64,000 nt of DNA from Lytechinus variegatus. Taxonomy: Eukaryota; Echinodermata; Echinoidea; Temnopleuroida; Toxopneustidae. The stretch is taken from contig NC_054742.1 in the NCBI RefSeq assembly GCF_018143015.1, positions 52,275,195 to 52,339,194 on the forward strand, read 5' to 3'. Within the stretch, counting starts at the first letter, position 1. Each line of letters starts with the position of its first letter. Under the pieces are notes generated by a model, which saw only the letters and a list, made by a program, of their open reading frames with translations, was not told the origin of the DNA and did no database searches. The position numbers and the translations under genes are program-made. This document shows positions 13,610 through 26,300 of the stretch, in pieces.

Positions 13610-14045
13610 AAGACACCCGATACAATTTCCAAAATAAGTTCCAGATTGAGATGTAGACATTTGGAACAATCTACAAGAAGGAATGACAAATTTCAGTGAC
13701 AGCACCAAATGAAATTTCACAATCTGGTACCAGACTGGATGTAGGAAACAATTTCTTTAGCCAAAGGGACATCGGATTTACAATAGAAACAATCAAGAAA
13801 AAGCAAAGTCAAATTTCAGAGACAGCACACAATAAAATTTCCCAAACTGATTCCAGATGAGATTCAAGAAACCACTTCTTTCGTCAAAGGGACACTGACA
13901 GTTGGAACAATCTACAAGAAGAAGCAATGTCAAATTTAGGAGATAAAATTTTCCAAACTGATTCTAGATGAGAAGTAGGAAACTGTTTCTTCAGCCACAG
14001 GGACATCAGACAAGAAGAAGCAATTTCGCAGACAGCACGCACACA
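13610..14045. repeat. degenerate tandem repeat, about 4 units of 90-120 bp
   Basis: Recurring phrases appear in the same order: caaatttcagagacagcac, aaatttcccaaactgattcc, agatgagaagtaggaaac, cagccacagggacatc, gaacaatctacaagaag. Units differ by substitutions and small gaps, so it is an old array. No coding frame runs through it. Confidence 0.7.
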
Positions 14046-14965
14046 AAAAATTCCAGCTAGAATAATCTAACAGAAGAGGTCATCCAACCATACACAATAT
14101 CTGCAAAAAGAAAGTCCAAACTGGTTAACTAATAAGTTAAAAAAAACTCCAAAGTACCTGCCTCGCATATCAATCTATATGGGTATGCTGTTGAATCTAT
14201 TCATGGTATGACAAGCCTCTTTCATTGAACACCATGGTCAGGATTCTTAGCTCTCCAAGAATGATCCCTTCATATAGGACATGTCACCATCCTTTGTTAA
14301 CACAGAGGGTGAACCCCAGTCTAGAAGCAATTTCAAGATTTGTCCATGAAGCAGCTCTGGTTTAGACCGAATAAACTTTTTTTAAAGATCAGTTGAGAGC
14401 GTATACAAATTTGAAAGATAACTGGATATAAAACAAAACCATATGCCAATTTAATCAAATGTATTCCAAAATAAAGCAACCCCTCTCACATAAATCCAGC
14501 CAAGTGAAATACATGCTATTCTAGTTCACGCGGGATATGACTTCAAATGTTCCCCAAGCAAGGAACGTACCCAATCATTGAACAGAAAATCATGTAAAAA
14601 CATAAATTGGAGAATTAGGAAGATCAGGTGGATCACTGCCCTACCCACAGTCAGAAGATGAATGAATAGCCTGAGACCAACTCGTGTTAAACTGCAGAAC
14701 CTGGTTGAGAAACTTCAACTTCCCAAAGACACATTAGCATTGAAAATGTGCGAAGTGCATGATGGTTTGAAGAGATCAGATATCATGTGTTAGCTGAAAA
14801 GAACACCATTCCTCTTAGACAGACGGTACTCAGGGGATTTATCAGATTTCCATACACCAATGCAAATATGCAATTGGATCAAATTTCCAGAAGTCAGCAA
14901 TGCTGTTTTCAAATATAGATCAACATTCCTCTCTTTCCTTCGTTGTGCAAATACAAATGGTTATC

Positions 14966-15157
14966 ACACCCGGTGGGTGTTTCATGAAGCTGTTTGTAAA
15001 TTAAGAGCGACTTTAAGAATGACTGGTTATCCTTTCTTATGCGCAAAACCCTCGCCAATGAACGTTTTTGTGTATACCATTTACCACAAGAAAGGATCAC
15101 CTGTCATTCTTAAATTTGCTCTTAACTTACAAATAGCTTAATGAAACGGCCCCCTGG
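14966..15157. mobile_element. foldback MITE, about 190 bp
   Basis: Near-complete inverted repeat: gtgtttcatgaagctgtttg on the left matches the reverse complement of aatagcttaatgaaacggcc on the right. The inner arms also pair (ttaagaatgactggttatcc against ggatcacctgtcattcttaa). Non-coding; both apparent ORFs are the two strands of the hairpin. Confidence 0.8.
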
Positions 15158-15604
15158 GTCAAATCAAAGTGCAAACCAGACCTTGATCAATCTTGGTAAA
15201 TGCGCTAACTTGGCTAAACCACTCCACTGATACAATATGACAAACAAGTGAACAGCTGAACCTAAAAGGTGAACCTAGAAACAATGGCCAGAAAAGTAAC
15301 TGACAATTTGACATTGCACTTCTGAGACTACATTCAATACTAACATGTATTGTTATGATTAATGAAGCCTCTTTTTTATACATAATGTGAGAAACCATTG
15401 AAGCACACAATCCTCATAAAGATGTGTGAAAACATTTTACATTTTAAAAAATTTTATTATGTGAATACAAATTTTGGGGCAGACGAACCGACATTCAGAA
15501 TATACCTTCGTCACAGTATCATGTCATTCCAACGCGGGCAACTTCAATCTCTACACGTTCTGCGATTACATGATGGATACAGTCTTTGCATTTCCATAAC
15601 CGCG

Positions 15605-15728
15605 TCCATGGTCGTGCACCCAGCACTCGCATAAACAATTTAGTATATGGTGGTGCATTCGGCATTCCCACAAACATGAGGTGTATGGTTGTGCACTTTG
15701 CATTCCCATAAACATAAGGTCTATGGTG
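15605..15728. repeat. short tandem repeat, 3 units of about 38 bp
   Basis: Three successive units start tggtcgtgcac, tggtggtgcat and tggttgtgcac; each continues with gcattcccataaacat-like sequence and ends ggtgta or ggtcta. Degenerate but clearly tandem. Confidence 0.7.
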
Positions 15729-16466
15729 AACGGGGAAATGATAATAGTAAATAGGTATATCCAAAAATAAGTATTTACAAAAAACGGGAATAATTATATT
15801 GCAAAATAATTGATAGGATTTTCTCATACAGCTCTCTGCAATTAATATAAAAATAATGAGATTGAAGGATATAAGAATTTATAAATTGCCTTGTACGGAA
15901 ATCACCTTGTAAGGAAATTGTGAATTCTTATAACATCATTATATCAGTCATAGCAAATAACATGTTGCAACGGTGTAAAACAAAGATGAACTAAGAGTGA
16001 CAGCTAGAGTAGATATTACAGGAAGGTACAAGAGAGACTGCAATTAATGAATCAACAGATAATGCAAGTACTGTTGAAGAGGAGAGGGGAAAACTGATTG
16101 CATTGTCTCACATAATCTAGGCTACACAGAATACCATTAAAATTGTGAATAGAGCACTCACATTATGGAAGTTGTATACCATGCTCAACAGTGTCCAGTG
16201 CCCTTCTCTGCACACTGAAAAAAGATCTCTTGGTATTGACATCAGTAATTGTGTAATTCTGGCAGAAGATCCCAGCTCAAACCAGACAGCCAGCCATATT
16301 TGTGAAGACTAAAGCCTACCACCATCAATTAATGAGGTCAACTGCTATGGTCCTGCAACTTGAATGAATCTTGGCTGCTGATCTTACAAATTCGTCAAAA
16401 AAGAAAAAAATATATAAATACAAATCAAGTATATAGCATTTGGTATAAACAATTGTACACTTTATA

Positions 16467-16654
16467 GGGACAGTCATTTTCTGTTTTAGTTTCTAATAAC
16501 CTGTAATCCAGTTTTAAACTTGACTTAATATTCTGTTTTGTCATAGAAAAAGTACACATAAAAATTCTGTTTTGAAATAATATATTTTCACACGAAAATT
16601 AAAGAACAAAGATTTTATATTTTAATTTATCGGTAAACAGAATATCATTGTCCC
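16467..16654. mobile_element. TA-flanked MITE, about 190 bp
   Basis: Left end tatagggacagtcattttct is the inverted match of the right end, which reads agaatatcattgtccctata. TA dinucleotides flank both sides. No coding content. Confidence 0.65.
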
Positions 16655-17989
16655 TATAGAGCAGGATGGCAGGTCCAAGCTATGACATTGCATGTGACAT
16701 AAGAGACAAATTTCAGGGTTGATTCATAAAATCTAAACATGACTAAAAATTTGCTCATTATTTTCAAGTGTGGAAAACAACTGATCATCATATTGATTGG
16801 ATTACACTCAGAGGACGCACTCTACTGCATATGAATCAATGAGACTGCGCATTAAATATCATGTATGCTTTAACATTCAAGCATTGACTTTAAGGTGGAT
16901 ATAGCTCATGAAACAACCCCCCTTGTTTTGCTACAGTACTGTCATTAATGATGCAAAGATTAAAAATAATGGGATAATATGAAAGCACTTTCCTTTGGGT
17001 TATTTTTAGGTACACAATCACCAACGTTTGAAGTTGAACCCCTACTAAAATTATTTTGTCACATGAAAATGAACTAAAATTGATTGAATTGATTAAAACT
17101 TTGCTTGTTGCTGACAGGCTTCAACAAATTTGTGTAAGATTAAAATTATATATTATATATTTGATATACCCTTTACTTCTAATTTAGCAACTGAAATAGA
17201 CATTCTGTGTAATAACTGATGAAATCGGAAAGAACATAAATAGTAATATTCATGGAAAAATAGGTATGTATAAAGGTATTAAAAAAAAATTCAAGGGGGT
17301 GTGACAAATTCCATGACAGGTAGGTCCAGGGTAGAAATAAAACAGAGATAAAACACAAGAGGCAAAACTCTGGAAAACCTTTGGATCCACTTTTGTAGAA
17401 TAATCAACACAAAATAAATACAATAAAATAGTAACTTCAATATTAGAGAAAGATAACAAAAAAGTTCACTCCACAAACATCTACATGGCCTAATTCCCAA
17501 ACCATCTAAACTTCTCAATACATACAAATCACTTCCAACCTTTTCAACGAATTATTATTATTTTTTTATTCTACCTTGACCATACTAGTAATATACCATC
17601 ATTAATGAAGCAACAGATATACACTGAACTGTAAGCAAAGAGATATAAGCTTGGACCTGCCCTTGAAGCTAGTAGCTACATAAAAGTCATCATAAAGCAC
17701 TGTTTTGAAAGTGGAAGGCTGAGCTGAAGGGGGAGGGGGGGGGGGCTGACCATACAACAAAAATCACAAAAGTAGACCCCCCCTCTCCTCAGTACTGTGA
17801 TCCTTGCATATAAGGTCATATATTTCATAATAAAAATGTTTGTTAATAAATTAACATTTTAACATTTGGTTCCATTCAAATTCATTTAAAATACAGAAAT
17901 TTCTTGTAGTGGAACACCCTGGCAGATTTGCCCGCAATATGCAATACAATATAGCAGGAGTGTGGACTTTATAACATTGATTTATTAAA

Positions 17990-18350
17990 AAATTAATCAA
18001 TATGACCTTTGACCTTGACCTAGTGATCTTACATTATACTTGTGTAAATTATTACACCTAATTAACACAATATCAAATTCTATAACGACTTTTTATGTTG
18101 ATACCACAACATGGTCAAAGTTCATTGACCTTTGACCTTGGTGATAAGAGCTAAAAACTTCTGCCAAATGATCACTGATATCCTTACATCCAAATTTCAT
18201 TAAATAGATCCTCATACTTTCAAAGTAATGATGACAATTAAAAAAAATGACCTTGTTTAAGACTTCATGTTGATGACTCAGTAGTCACTGCTGCCGTCGG
18301 AAAAGCAGTGCCCTATGTCTCGCTTCTGCTATGCAAGTGAGATTAAAATT
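17990..18350. repeat. dispersed repeat with tgacctttgaccttg motifs
   Basis: Contains tgacctttgaccttgacct near 18003 and ttgacctttgaccttggtg near 18125, and ends in a segment (gtcggaaaagcagtgccc...tatgtctcgcttctgctatg) with the look of a transposon end. Related tgacct phrases recur at 38510-38570. Probably a transposon fragment; family not identified. Confidence 0.45.
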
Positions 18351-20148
18351 GATTCCCCCTGAAACCCTAGGGCCTTGGGTATTATTCTAATTTCAAAATA
18401 AAAAGGGGAAATGTTCCACTGGGGTTAGGTCAGTGAAATTAAATAGGTAACCACTTAGTTTTAAATGAAAAAATATTTCCACTATACCAAGCGAGTCAAA
18501 AAAACACCCTCAAAAATTACAAATTGACAGTCCTCATCCTTAACACATAATAATCAAATATGTCCTGAAAGAATATCTTCTCCCAAATAATCTGATACCA
18601 AGTTTCAAATGACATATGTTTATGCAGAGATAATCAGTAGGTATATATTCTTTGCTGTGATGTAATGTTTGATTTGCGCCAAAGCAAGGCACGAATTCAA
18701 TGAAAGAATCCAAATTTCAATGAAACCATAATACTACAAGACATGCAATAAACATGGTTATGTTCATTGCAATATTTCTTTCTACATAGTTTTTTATAAA
18801 CAATTTTTTATGAACAATTTTTAGTATCAATTCGCATATAATTCAATTGAAAATATATCGTACAATGAGGTTTATTGCGACTCGTGTGTGACTATGACCT
18901 CATGGATACCTGGATTCAGTCATGGCATTCACGTCTTAGTCTAACACAAAACAAATTACAACAAAGAGTACTTCCTGATTGGCCAAGCAAAAACATACAG
19001 CATAATGGTATCAAACTACTTGGGAGGAGATAGTGTTTAAGGAAATATATTAAAGTTCTTTTGTTCATGTTTTTTTTTTACATCAAACTGGTGATTATTT
19101 TTTTAGGTGTAAATTTTTTTCTGAATCATTTGGTACGACAGTAGGAAAAACACATTTTATAAAACAGGTTTAATAAAGTACCAAAAGGGTGTGGGTATGC
19201 AATATGCATAGCTTAAATTCTATGCAACCTTTAAGCCTTGCATCACTTTTCCCAATAGTGCTCAAAAGCTGAGACCACATCTCAATATGCATTCTTATGG
19301 CAAAGGATTTTGATGAGCTTAATTTGCTTGATATGCTTGTGATTACATAATAGAAAGTAGATGTGACATCTTCATATGTGCAATCTGTGCAAATTTTGAG
19401 GGATTTTGCACAAATTTCCCACTACAAATTCAAACTGCTGACCGTTCTATAAAACAAATATTGCACATTTTAAAATTTGTGATGGAAAATTCTTGTGTCC
19501 CCCTTCATGATCTAGATACATGTACATTACATATTGTGTTAAGGTGCTGAAACAAGATACGAGTTGTACAGGAAAGTGAGCACATTATTATACAAACTAA
19601 AGCACTATTATAAGAGTATAGTGATGATCGAGGCATCTGGAATATTTACAATATTATGCAAAAGTATGTAGTGCAAGGCCTCATATTTGTCAGATATATT
19701 GTAAACACCCTTCAGCGTGCTGCACCGCCACAACACTCTCATATATGTGCATTATTTGTATAATGATATACTCACACTACACTATAACTATCTTGTTTGA
19801 GCACATAGAAACCATATGTAATGTATCAACAACGATTACCAAGGGGGGGGGGAACAAGAATTCTTCCATGTCAAGGTGAAAATCTCATCCGAATGTACCA
19901 TGCTGTCCAGAGTGGTATCCTGACATCTTCCTAAGGTAAAGATTGGTACAGCACATGATCTCCAAAAGTCTGAACAGGACCACCTACCAAAGTAGGACCC
20001 TTTAGACAAATAGAGCAGTTAGCAATGGATAACTCAAGGTCTGTTCAAGCAGTACAAGAGTGTCATAAACCTGTGCATGCTGCTTCATGAAATAGAAAGA
20101 TCAGTCTGAACAGGACTGCTATTACCTCCTGACAAAGAATGGTCCCCT

Positions 20149-20322
20149 TCAGACGAATGGAGCTATTTCTTGTGGGTCAATCAGGGTCTGTTCCAGCGGT
20201 ACATCAATGTCGTAATCCTTGGCATGCTGTGACCTTCGACCCCGTCTGCTCCGCTGCGGAATAGGGAGCTCGGAATGATGAGCTGGGAGTGGCTCTGTGA
20301 AGAAATATGGATGCAGCAATGC
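20149..20322 (-). CDS. CDK20: CDK20 coding exon 10, with stop
   Basis: 57 codons plus [26 protein letters not shown], then a basic insert and a tail ending DPQEIAPFV. The tail after the kinase fold matches CDK20, not other CDKs. Acceptor tccag. Confidence 0.95.
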   Translation of the reverse strand, partial: ALLHPYFFTEPLPAHHSELPIPQRSRRGRRSQHAKDYDIDVPLEQTLIDPQEIAPFV

Positions 20323-23300
20323 CTGGAAAAGCAACAAAGGAATAAGAGATTACCATTAATCTCATGAACTAAGTTAGGAATAATCAGGCCTACATGAATT
20401 TTAACTTTGTGTGACAAAGCACATAGGCCGATCATTAAACTGCCTAACTACAACAAAATAGAGCAAGTGACATAAAGCAAATATATGTAATCAATATTTT
20501 CATTGTTTACCTATCCTACTGAGAAAGATGTCACATAAGGCAAAATAGTATTCAATTGCCATCAGTGCAAAAGAATGATAAGATTTGGGATTAACATTGG
20601 ATTCCATACAAAATAAGTTTGTATTGAAACTGTGGATATAGTTAAAACAAGATTTAAACATCACTTTCTTTTACTGGTGTAAATATGGTCCGAGCAGTGG
20701 GGGGGGGGATGAAAGCAATATATTGACCTGAAAATTAAGTTTGGGGGACACCTTCAAAGCCTAAGGCCAAGTATATATGTATAACCCAATATAACCATGT
20801 ACATAATCCTTTTATCTTTCAGTTAAAGGCCTCTAGGTATTTTTTTTCAATGGCTATAATGAATTTGTTGTGTCATAAACTACTGAGCCTACAGTTAATA
20901 TCCAAATGCGACTGAGTGAAGCGAGCGAGCAAATTTTCAGTAGTTGGAAGACATGATGACTAAAATCGTCTTTCATGACATGTGATTATTGGAGAATAAG
21001 GCGAATGAGCATAGCAAGTGAGCAAATTTTCATTAGGTGGAAGAAAGAATGTTGCCCCAAACCTCTCTCAAGTGGTGCGTAATTATCCCATCATGGGCTA
21101 TATCTACAGCCTGAGGGGTATATAACTGTGTGTATAACACTACCATCTTTCACTTGAAGTACTATCATAAATAACAATGTTCGTTATATTGTAATGATTT
21201 GTTGTGACATATACTGGATTACAGTTAGTATCTACATGCGAGCCAAATTCTGCATTTTTAGAATGCCAAATTAGGCCAATTGAAGCAGTTTGACTGCATT
21301 TAAAGACGAATCCACACATTTACAGTAGTATTAACCATTTGATGATTTAAAAAAATATTTGTTCTATCTTGAAAAGTGGGGGGGATGATTGTACATGCCC
21401 TCCCGTTTCCGAAAAGTGGTGGGATGTATCCCCCCGGGATTTACGCTCGTGCTTTTTTTCACCATTCCTTGTTTGCATCCATGAGAAAGAACCAATTTAA
21501 CAACCCTCCCCCTTAACAAACTACCCCTGTCATATTCAATACATATGTCAGCATTTTGTCAAATGCATAGTAGGTAATATATACAGTGCGTCCCAAAAAA
21601 AACTATACACTTTTGAAATGGCTGCCAAATAAAAAATATAGCACTTTGGGGAAAAAGACTTACATATATGGAAAGCCAATAAAGTCAACTTTCAAATGAC
21701 ACCAAAAAGTTGGAAAACTATTCATGCTTGAGCGAGCACTGCCCACTGAAACAAAGGGTATGAAAATTAGGGTGGGCTGGAATTAGCCTTCCAATTTATG
21801 TTAGTTTTTGAGATACAAATCCTTTCGAACTTGCAAAGTTAATGGCGTTGTGATAAATTAATGATCATTCGTGACTAGTTTTGGTTGCTTAAGCAAATTT
21901 TTTGAATTATTAAATTGAACTTTAATGCATGAGTGAACATAAATTACACTTTTTGGGCAGCATTTCAACTTTATCATTTGGATCTCTTTTGGGGCAGCAT
22001 TTCAACGTTATCATGTGGATCTCAGCAATGTGTTCATGGGAGTCGGGAGAATAGGGGGTGAGATTCATGTAGGACTTAAGTGGGAGAAGTAGGTTGATGG
22101 AATAAGGGTCAACAGAACATTCAGCCCGCCCCCTCCCTCTTTCCCGCCCGCCCTCCCCTCCTGTTAACTATGGCTATTGTCATGTACGTGTGAAGTCCAG
22201 AGCAGAATGTTGATTTAATGATTAATTCTGAATTGGGGCATCAACCTTTTCCTATCAACAATTTATCAGTAAAACAACTCATTCATTGTGCAATGTGATC
22301 AATCAAACATTCATTTTTTTCAATAAATTAATTCATTAAGTATCATAATCATTAAATTTCTTGGTAATCATTCAATAAAAAAACTGACCATCAGCCACCA
22401 GTCACTTGGCAGTTAAGTTTTGAATAGGCTACAATCCAGAAAGTGAGGGGCTGGGAATGGAGAGGGGAGGGTACATATAAGTTTTAATCTGTAAAAGGAC
22501 AAAAAGAAGAGGAATGCCCTTTTAACCAAGTCTTAGCATATCTCGCCCTCTTGTTTGTAACAGGTACCATCACATTACTCTGACTCTCATGAAGACACTT
22601 CTGAGGTCCACAAGATGAATATGCTACACTAAAATTACAATTCCTGTTCACTCATGCATTACATTTCAATTTAGTAACTAATGAAATTTGCCTAAGAAAT
22701 CATAACTTTCCTCACTCATAAATAGCATAACACCCTTAGCTTTGTAAGTTCCAAAGGACTAACCTCTCAGAAAACTGTAAGGCTAATTCCTGCCCAGCCT
22801 AGCCAAGCTTACATGTAGTCTCTCAGGAGGAGAAAAGTGGGGGGGAGGGGTTGCTAAATGTTCTGTTGACCTTTATCCCATCAAGGTACTTCACCTACCT
22901 AAGTCATATTACCCCCCCCCCCTCTTCTCCTGACTGTCATGAACACACTGTTGAGATCCACATGATAAAGACCAAAATGCTGCACTAAAAATTGCAATTC
23001 ATGATCACTCATGCATTCAATTTTGATTTAATAATGCATTAAATTATCACAAACAACAAACTGATCACATCTGATCTTTAATTCACCAAATAACCCTCAA
23101 CGTTGCAAGTACCGAAGAAAAAAACCTGAAAGACATTGGAAGGCTAATTCCAGCCCACCCTAATTTTCATACCATTTGTTTCAGTGGGCAGTGCTCACTC
23201 AAGCATGAATAGTTTTCCAACTTTTTGGTGTCATTTGAAAGTTGACCTTATTGGCTTTCCATATCTATAAGTATTTTCCCCCAAGGTGCTACATTTTTTT

Positions 23301-26300
23301 ATTTGGCAGCCATTTCAAAAGTGTATAGTTTTTTTTGGGACGCACTGTATAGTCCCTAAATTTGCATCAAACGCACCCTTGAAATAATATCACCAATCTT
23401 AATGAATATTAGAAAATTATCTAGTAACATTAATAGCAAAAAGTGAATAATGAAAATCATCCATTCATAGAAACAGAAGTCAATTGTGAATGTGCATTGG
23501 TTTTCAGCATTTGCTGTTTTGAGATTCATGTAAAATAAGCCACTTTTGCAAGAGGTGGCTATAAAGGCCTACCCTGCTACATAAAAAAAAGGTGAGCACT
23601 CGGTCTCTTATCATCATTACCTCGGAGGCAGATATCCTTTGCCTTGAAGGATACACCAAGAATTTCTTCAACAAATCTAAGGCCTGTGAACAAAACAGAA
23701 AAGGAGCAAATAAACAATACTAAAATGAGAAAAACCCACTAAAGTTATGGCTTCCGAATGGGATTATGAATTGAAAATCAACTACAAAGAAAAGATTCCA
23801 ACTTGATTTCCTTACAAGCACCTATCATGTGTCATCGCATCCAATTCATACAAGTATAAAACTGAAACTTTAGGTTGTTGAAGAAACAACAACTGTTCAT
23901 ATTATAAAAGATATGAGGGTGATACATATTACTCAAAACAGTAATAGACAAATCTTGATTTTAGATTTTAAAGTTAATATTAAATCGTCAAACATATACC
24001 TTATTACAAATCAAATGTTTATTTTTCCAAACCAATAGGTCTCATAGACCCCCATTTTCAGAACTCTGGTTTTATTCAAACTCTGTCTAAAATTATGGTT
24101 TAACTATGGAAAGCCAGTATTGGCACAAATCTGTAACAGAACAGAACATGACACCCAAATCAAGCTGTCTTTAAATGATAACTGAAATAGGTTTCCTCAT
24201 CAATTAAGCATGAGGAGAGAGCAAATTAAATTATGAACCATACTGTATCATGTTTAAAAAAAATGTTGACATTTTCAGCTTTCCATACTATCATCACCAT
24301 GGCCTATGTTAAACTGGGCTTCAAAATACAGCTTTACAGGCCATAGTGTTCACAGCATCTTCAAATAAACATCTCTCTAGCAGGGTCTTAGGATTGGTGT
24401 GTCATCTTTGATGACATCTTCAGGGCCCGGTGAATATTCTACAGTTTCTCTTACCTCAGGAGATGCATCGGGAACAATCTGCTCCAAGGGTATAGGTGGA
24501 TTCTCTGGAAAGGTGATCTTGTTGTAATCCGGTAGGTCTTTCATACCCTAAAGGACACAAAAGAAATATTTTCATATATTAAAAAATATCATTTAGCAAT
24601 GACATAAATATCAAGGTATACTTCCCAAATCATTTTGATTACCTAAATGTGTACATACGTATATTATGCATCTTTGTTTCAAAAAGCATATTTGTGGAAA
24701 TAGGTCCAAGGCCATATTTCAAAAAGCTTCCTTTCATTAACAAATTTTGTCATTAAATGACAGATTTCTTTTGCTCTCAACCAAATACCTTGACATGATT
24801 TCAGGAGCTTTCAACAATATCAATTTGACAACAATTTTTAGGAAAAGGGATTTATTGTCTTTCAATATTGATATGACAAATGAGATATAAAATTTTTCAG
24901 ACCTCATTTAATTTCATGAAGAAAGTAAAACTGTTGGTTTTGGCCATTAACTTTATATGAATGAGAGTATTCATGCTGAAATAGATTACCGGTACACAAA
25001 AATCTGCTGTTCTTGATCAAAACACATGATAGCAAGAAAGAAAGGTTCCGACATTATTGACCACTTACACACTCGCCTCAGTTACACACAGCACTCATTC
25101 TTGTACATTGCAAGATACGACATCATGATCAATAACGCTAAGTCTTGCCCCCCCCCCGACATAGACCGCCAAAAGCTTCTGTCTCTGCTAAACTACGTTG
25201 GATTCCACTCACCAATATTGCAATACAGAGACTGAAGGGATTGGAGGCCCGTACGTAAAGACAACATACGTAAGATCTAACATTCTTTAAAAAACCTGAT
25301 TTTTGGAACGTTTTTTGTACATGAAATATCAGTTTCTTAAAAAAAATTACATCCAACCTGACAAGAAAACATATAAACTTCAGAAATGTCGTTCCTTAAA
25401 CCCCAGTTACCGCCAATTCCTTTCAAAAGATGATGAAAAACATAAGTCATCCTCGATTCGTCCGTTGGTCATCGTAAGTTGCCATCTTGAATGACGTCAT
25501 CATCCTTATAGACATCTTTACCAGTCGCCATATATCGCGATTTGTGCCACTGTGCTTGTCTTCATATCACTATTGTTTTTGCGTGCATTCGGAACTTATC
25601 GCTCACATTGATTACGACAGGCTGCTAATTCTTATTTTCTTGAAACTTTCTCTAGCCTCTTCGTGACAACAACCATCAAATATGTTAGCGATATAAAATA
25701 AACCTAAACCTATTTCCCTGTGAATCACCTTTGTTCAGGGGGAAATGGACTTTTTTTCTTTCTTTTTTTCAGGCCAGTTCTGGCTCAGACCTATCACCGT
25801 GAATAAACCGCACCCCTGACTTTTGCTTCTATCCCGCCAAAGAAATAGTGCGGTTAATAGACCGTTACTTATGGTCTATAGAAGCCAACAGAAGTAAAGG
25901 GTCCTTAAAGGCTTGTAAAAAAACAAGAGTTTTCAAAGGGTAACACATACAAATATATCTAACACCTCACATTCATTTGCTGTTGATTCAAAACTTGGTG
26001 AATAAATTTAGATCCAAAATTTGGTGAATAAATTTAGATCCAAAATTTGTGAACCATGAAAATTTTGACTTACAAAAATGTCCACCTACCCACAAGATAC
26101 GCCACTTTTATTCATTTTTTTTGCAGTGTCAAGACCATGCTTTGCAATGATATTTGGATAGATTGAGGGCATGCATGAGTAATCTAACCATGCATACAGC
26201 ATCATGATGAGGCATAGAAAAAAATGATGTCAGGAGCTAATTGATGTATGAAATTCCCAGTAGTTTTTTTTCTATGTATTTTCTTCAATACTCTTTGAAC

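Larger units (their letters stand above)
10740..20148. other. gene-free or unassigned stretch downstream of CDK20
   Basis: No exon with recognisable protein similarity was found. Part of it is probably the CDK20 3' UTR, whose end I cannot place. It contains two tandem repeats, a foldback, a small TA-flanked MITE and a dispersed repeat, all listed separately; the rest is AT-rich and appears unique. Confidence 0.5.

Noticed and set aside
25026-25500. Two overlapping plus-strand frames in CDK20 intron 7
   Set aside because: No domain and composition like the surrounding intron; probably chance frames.
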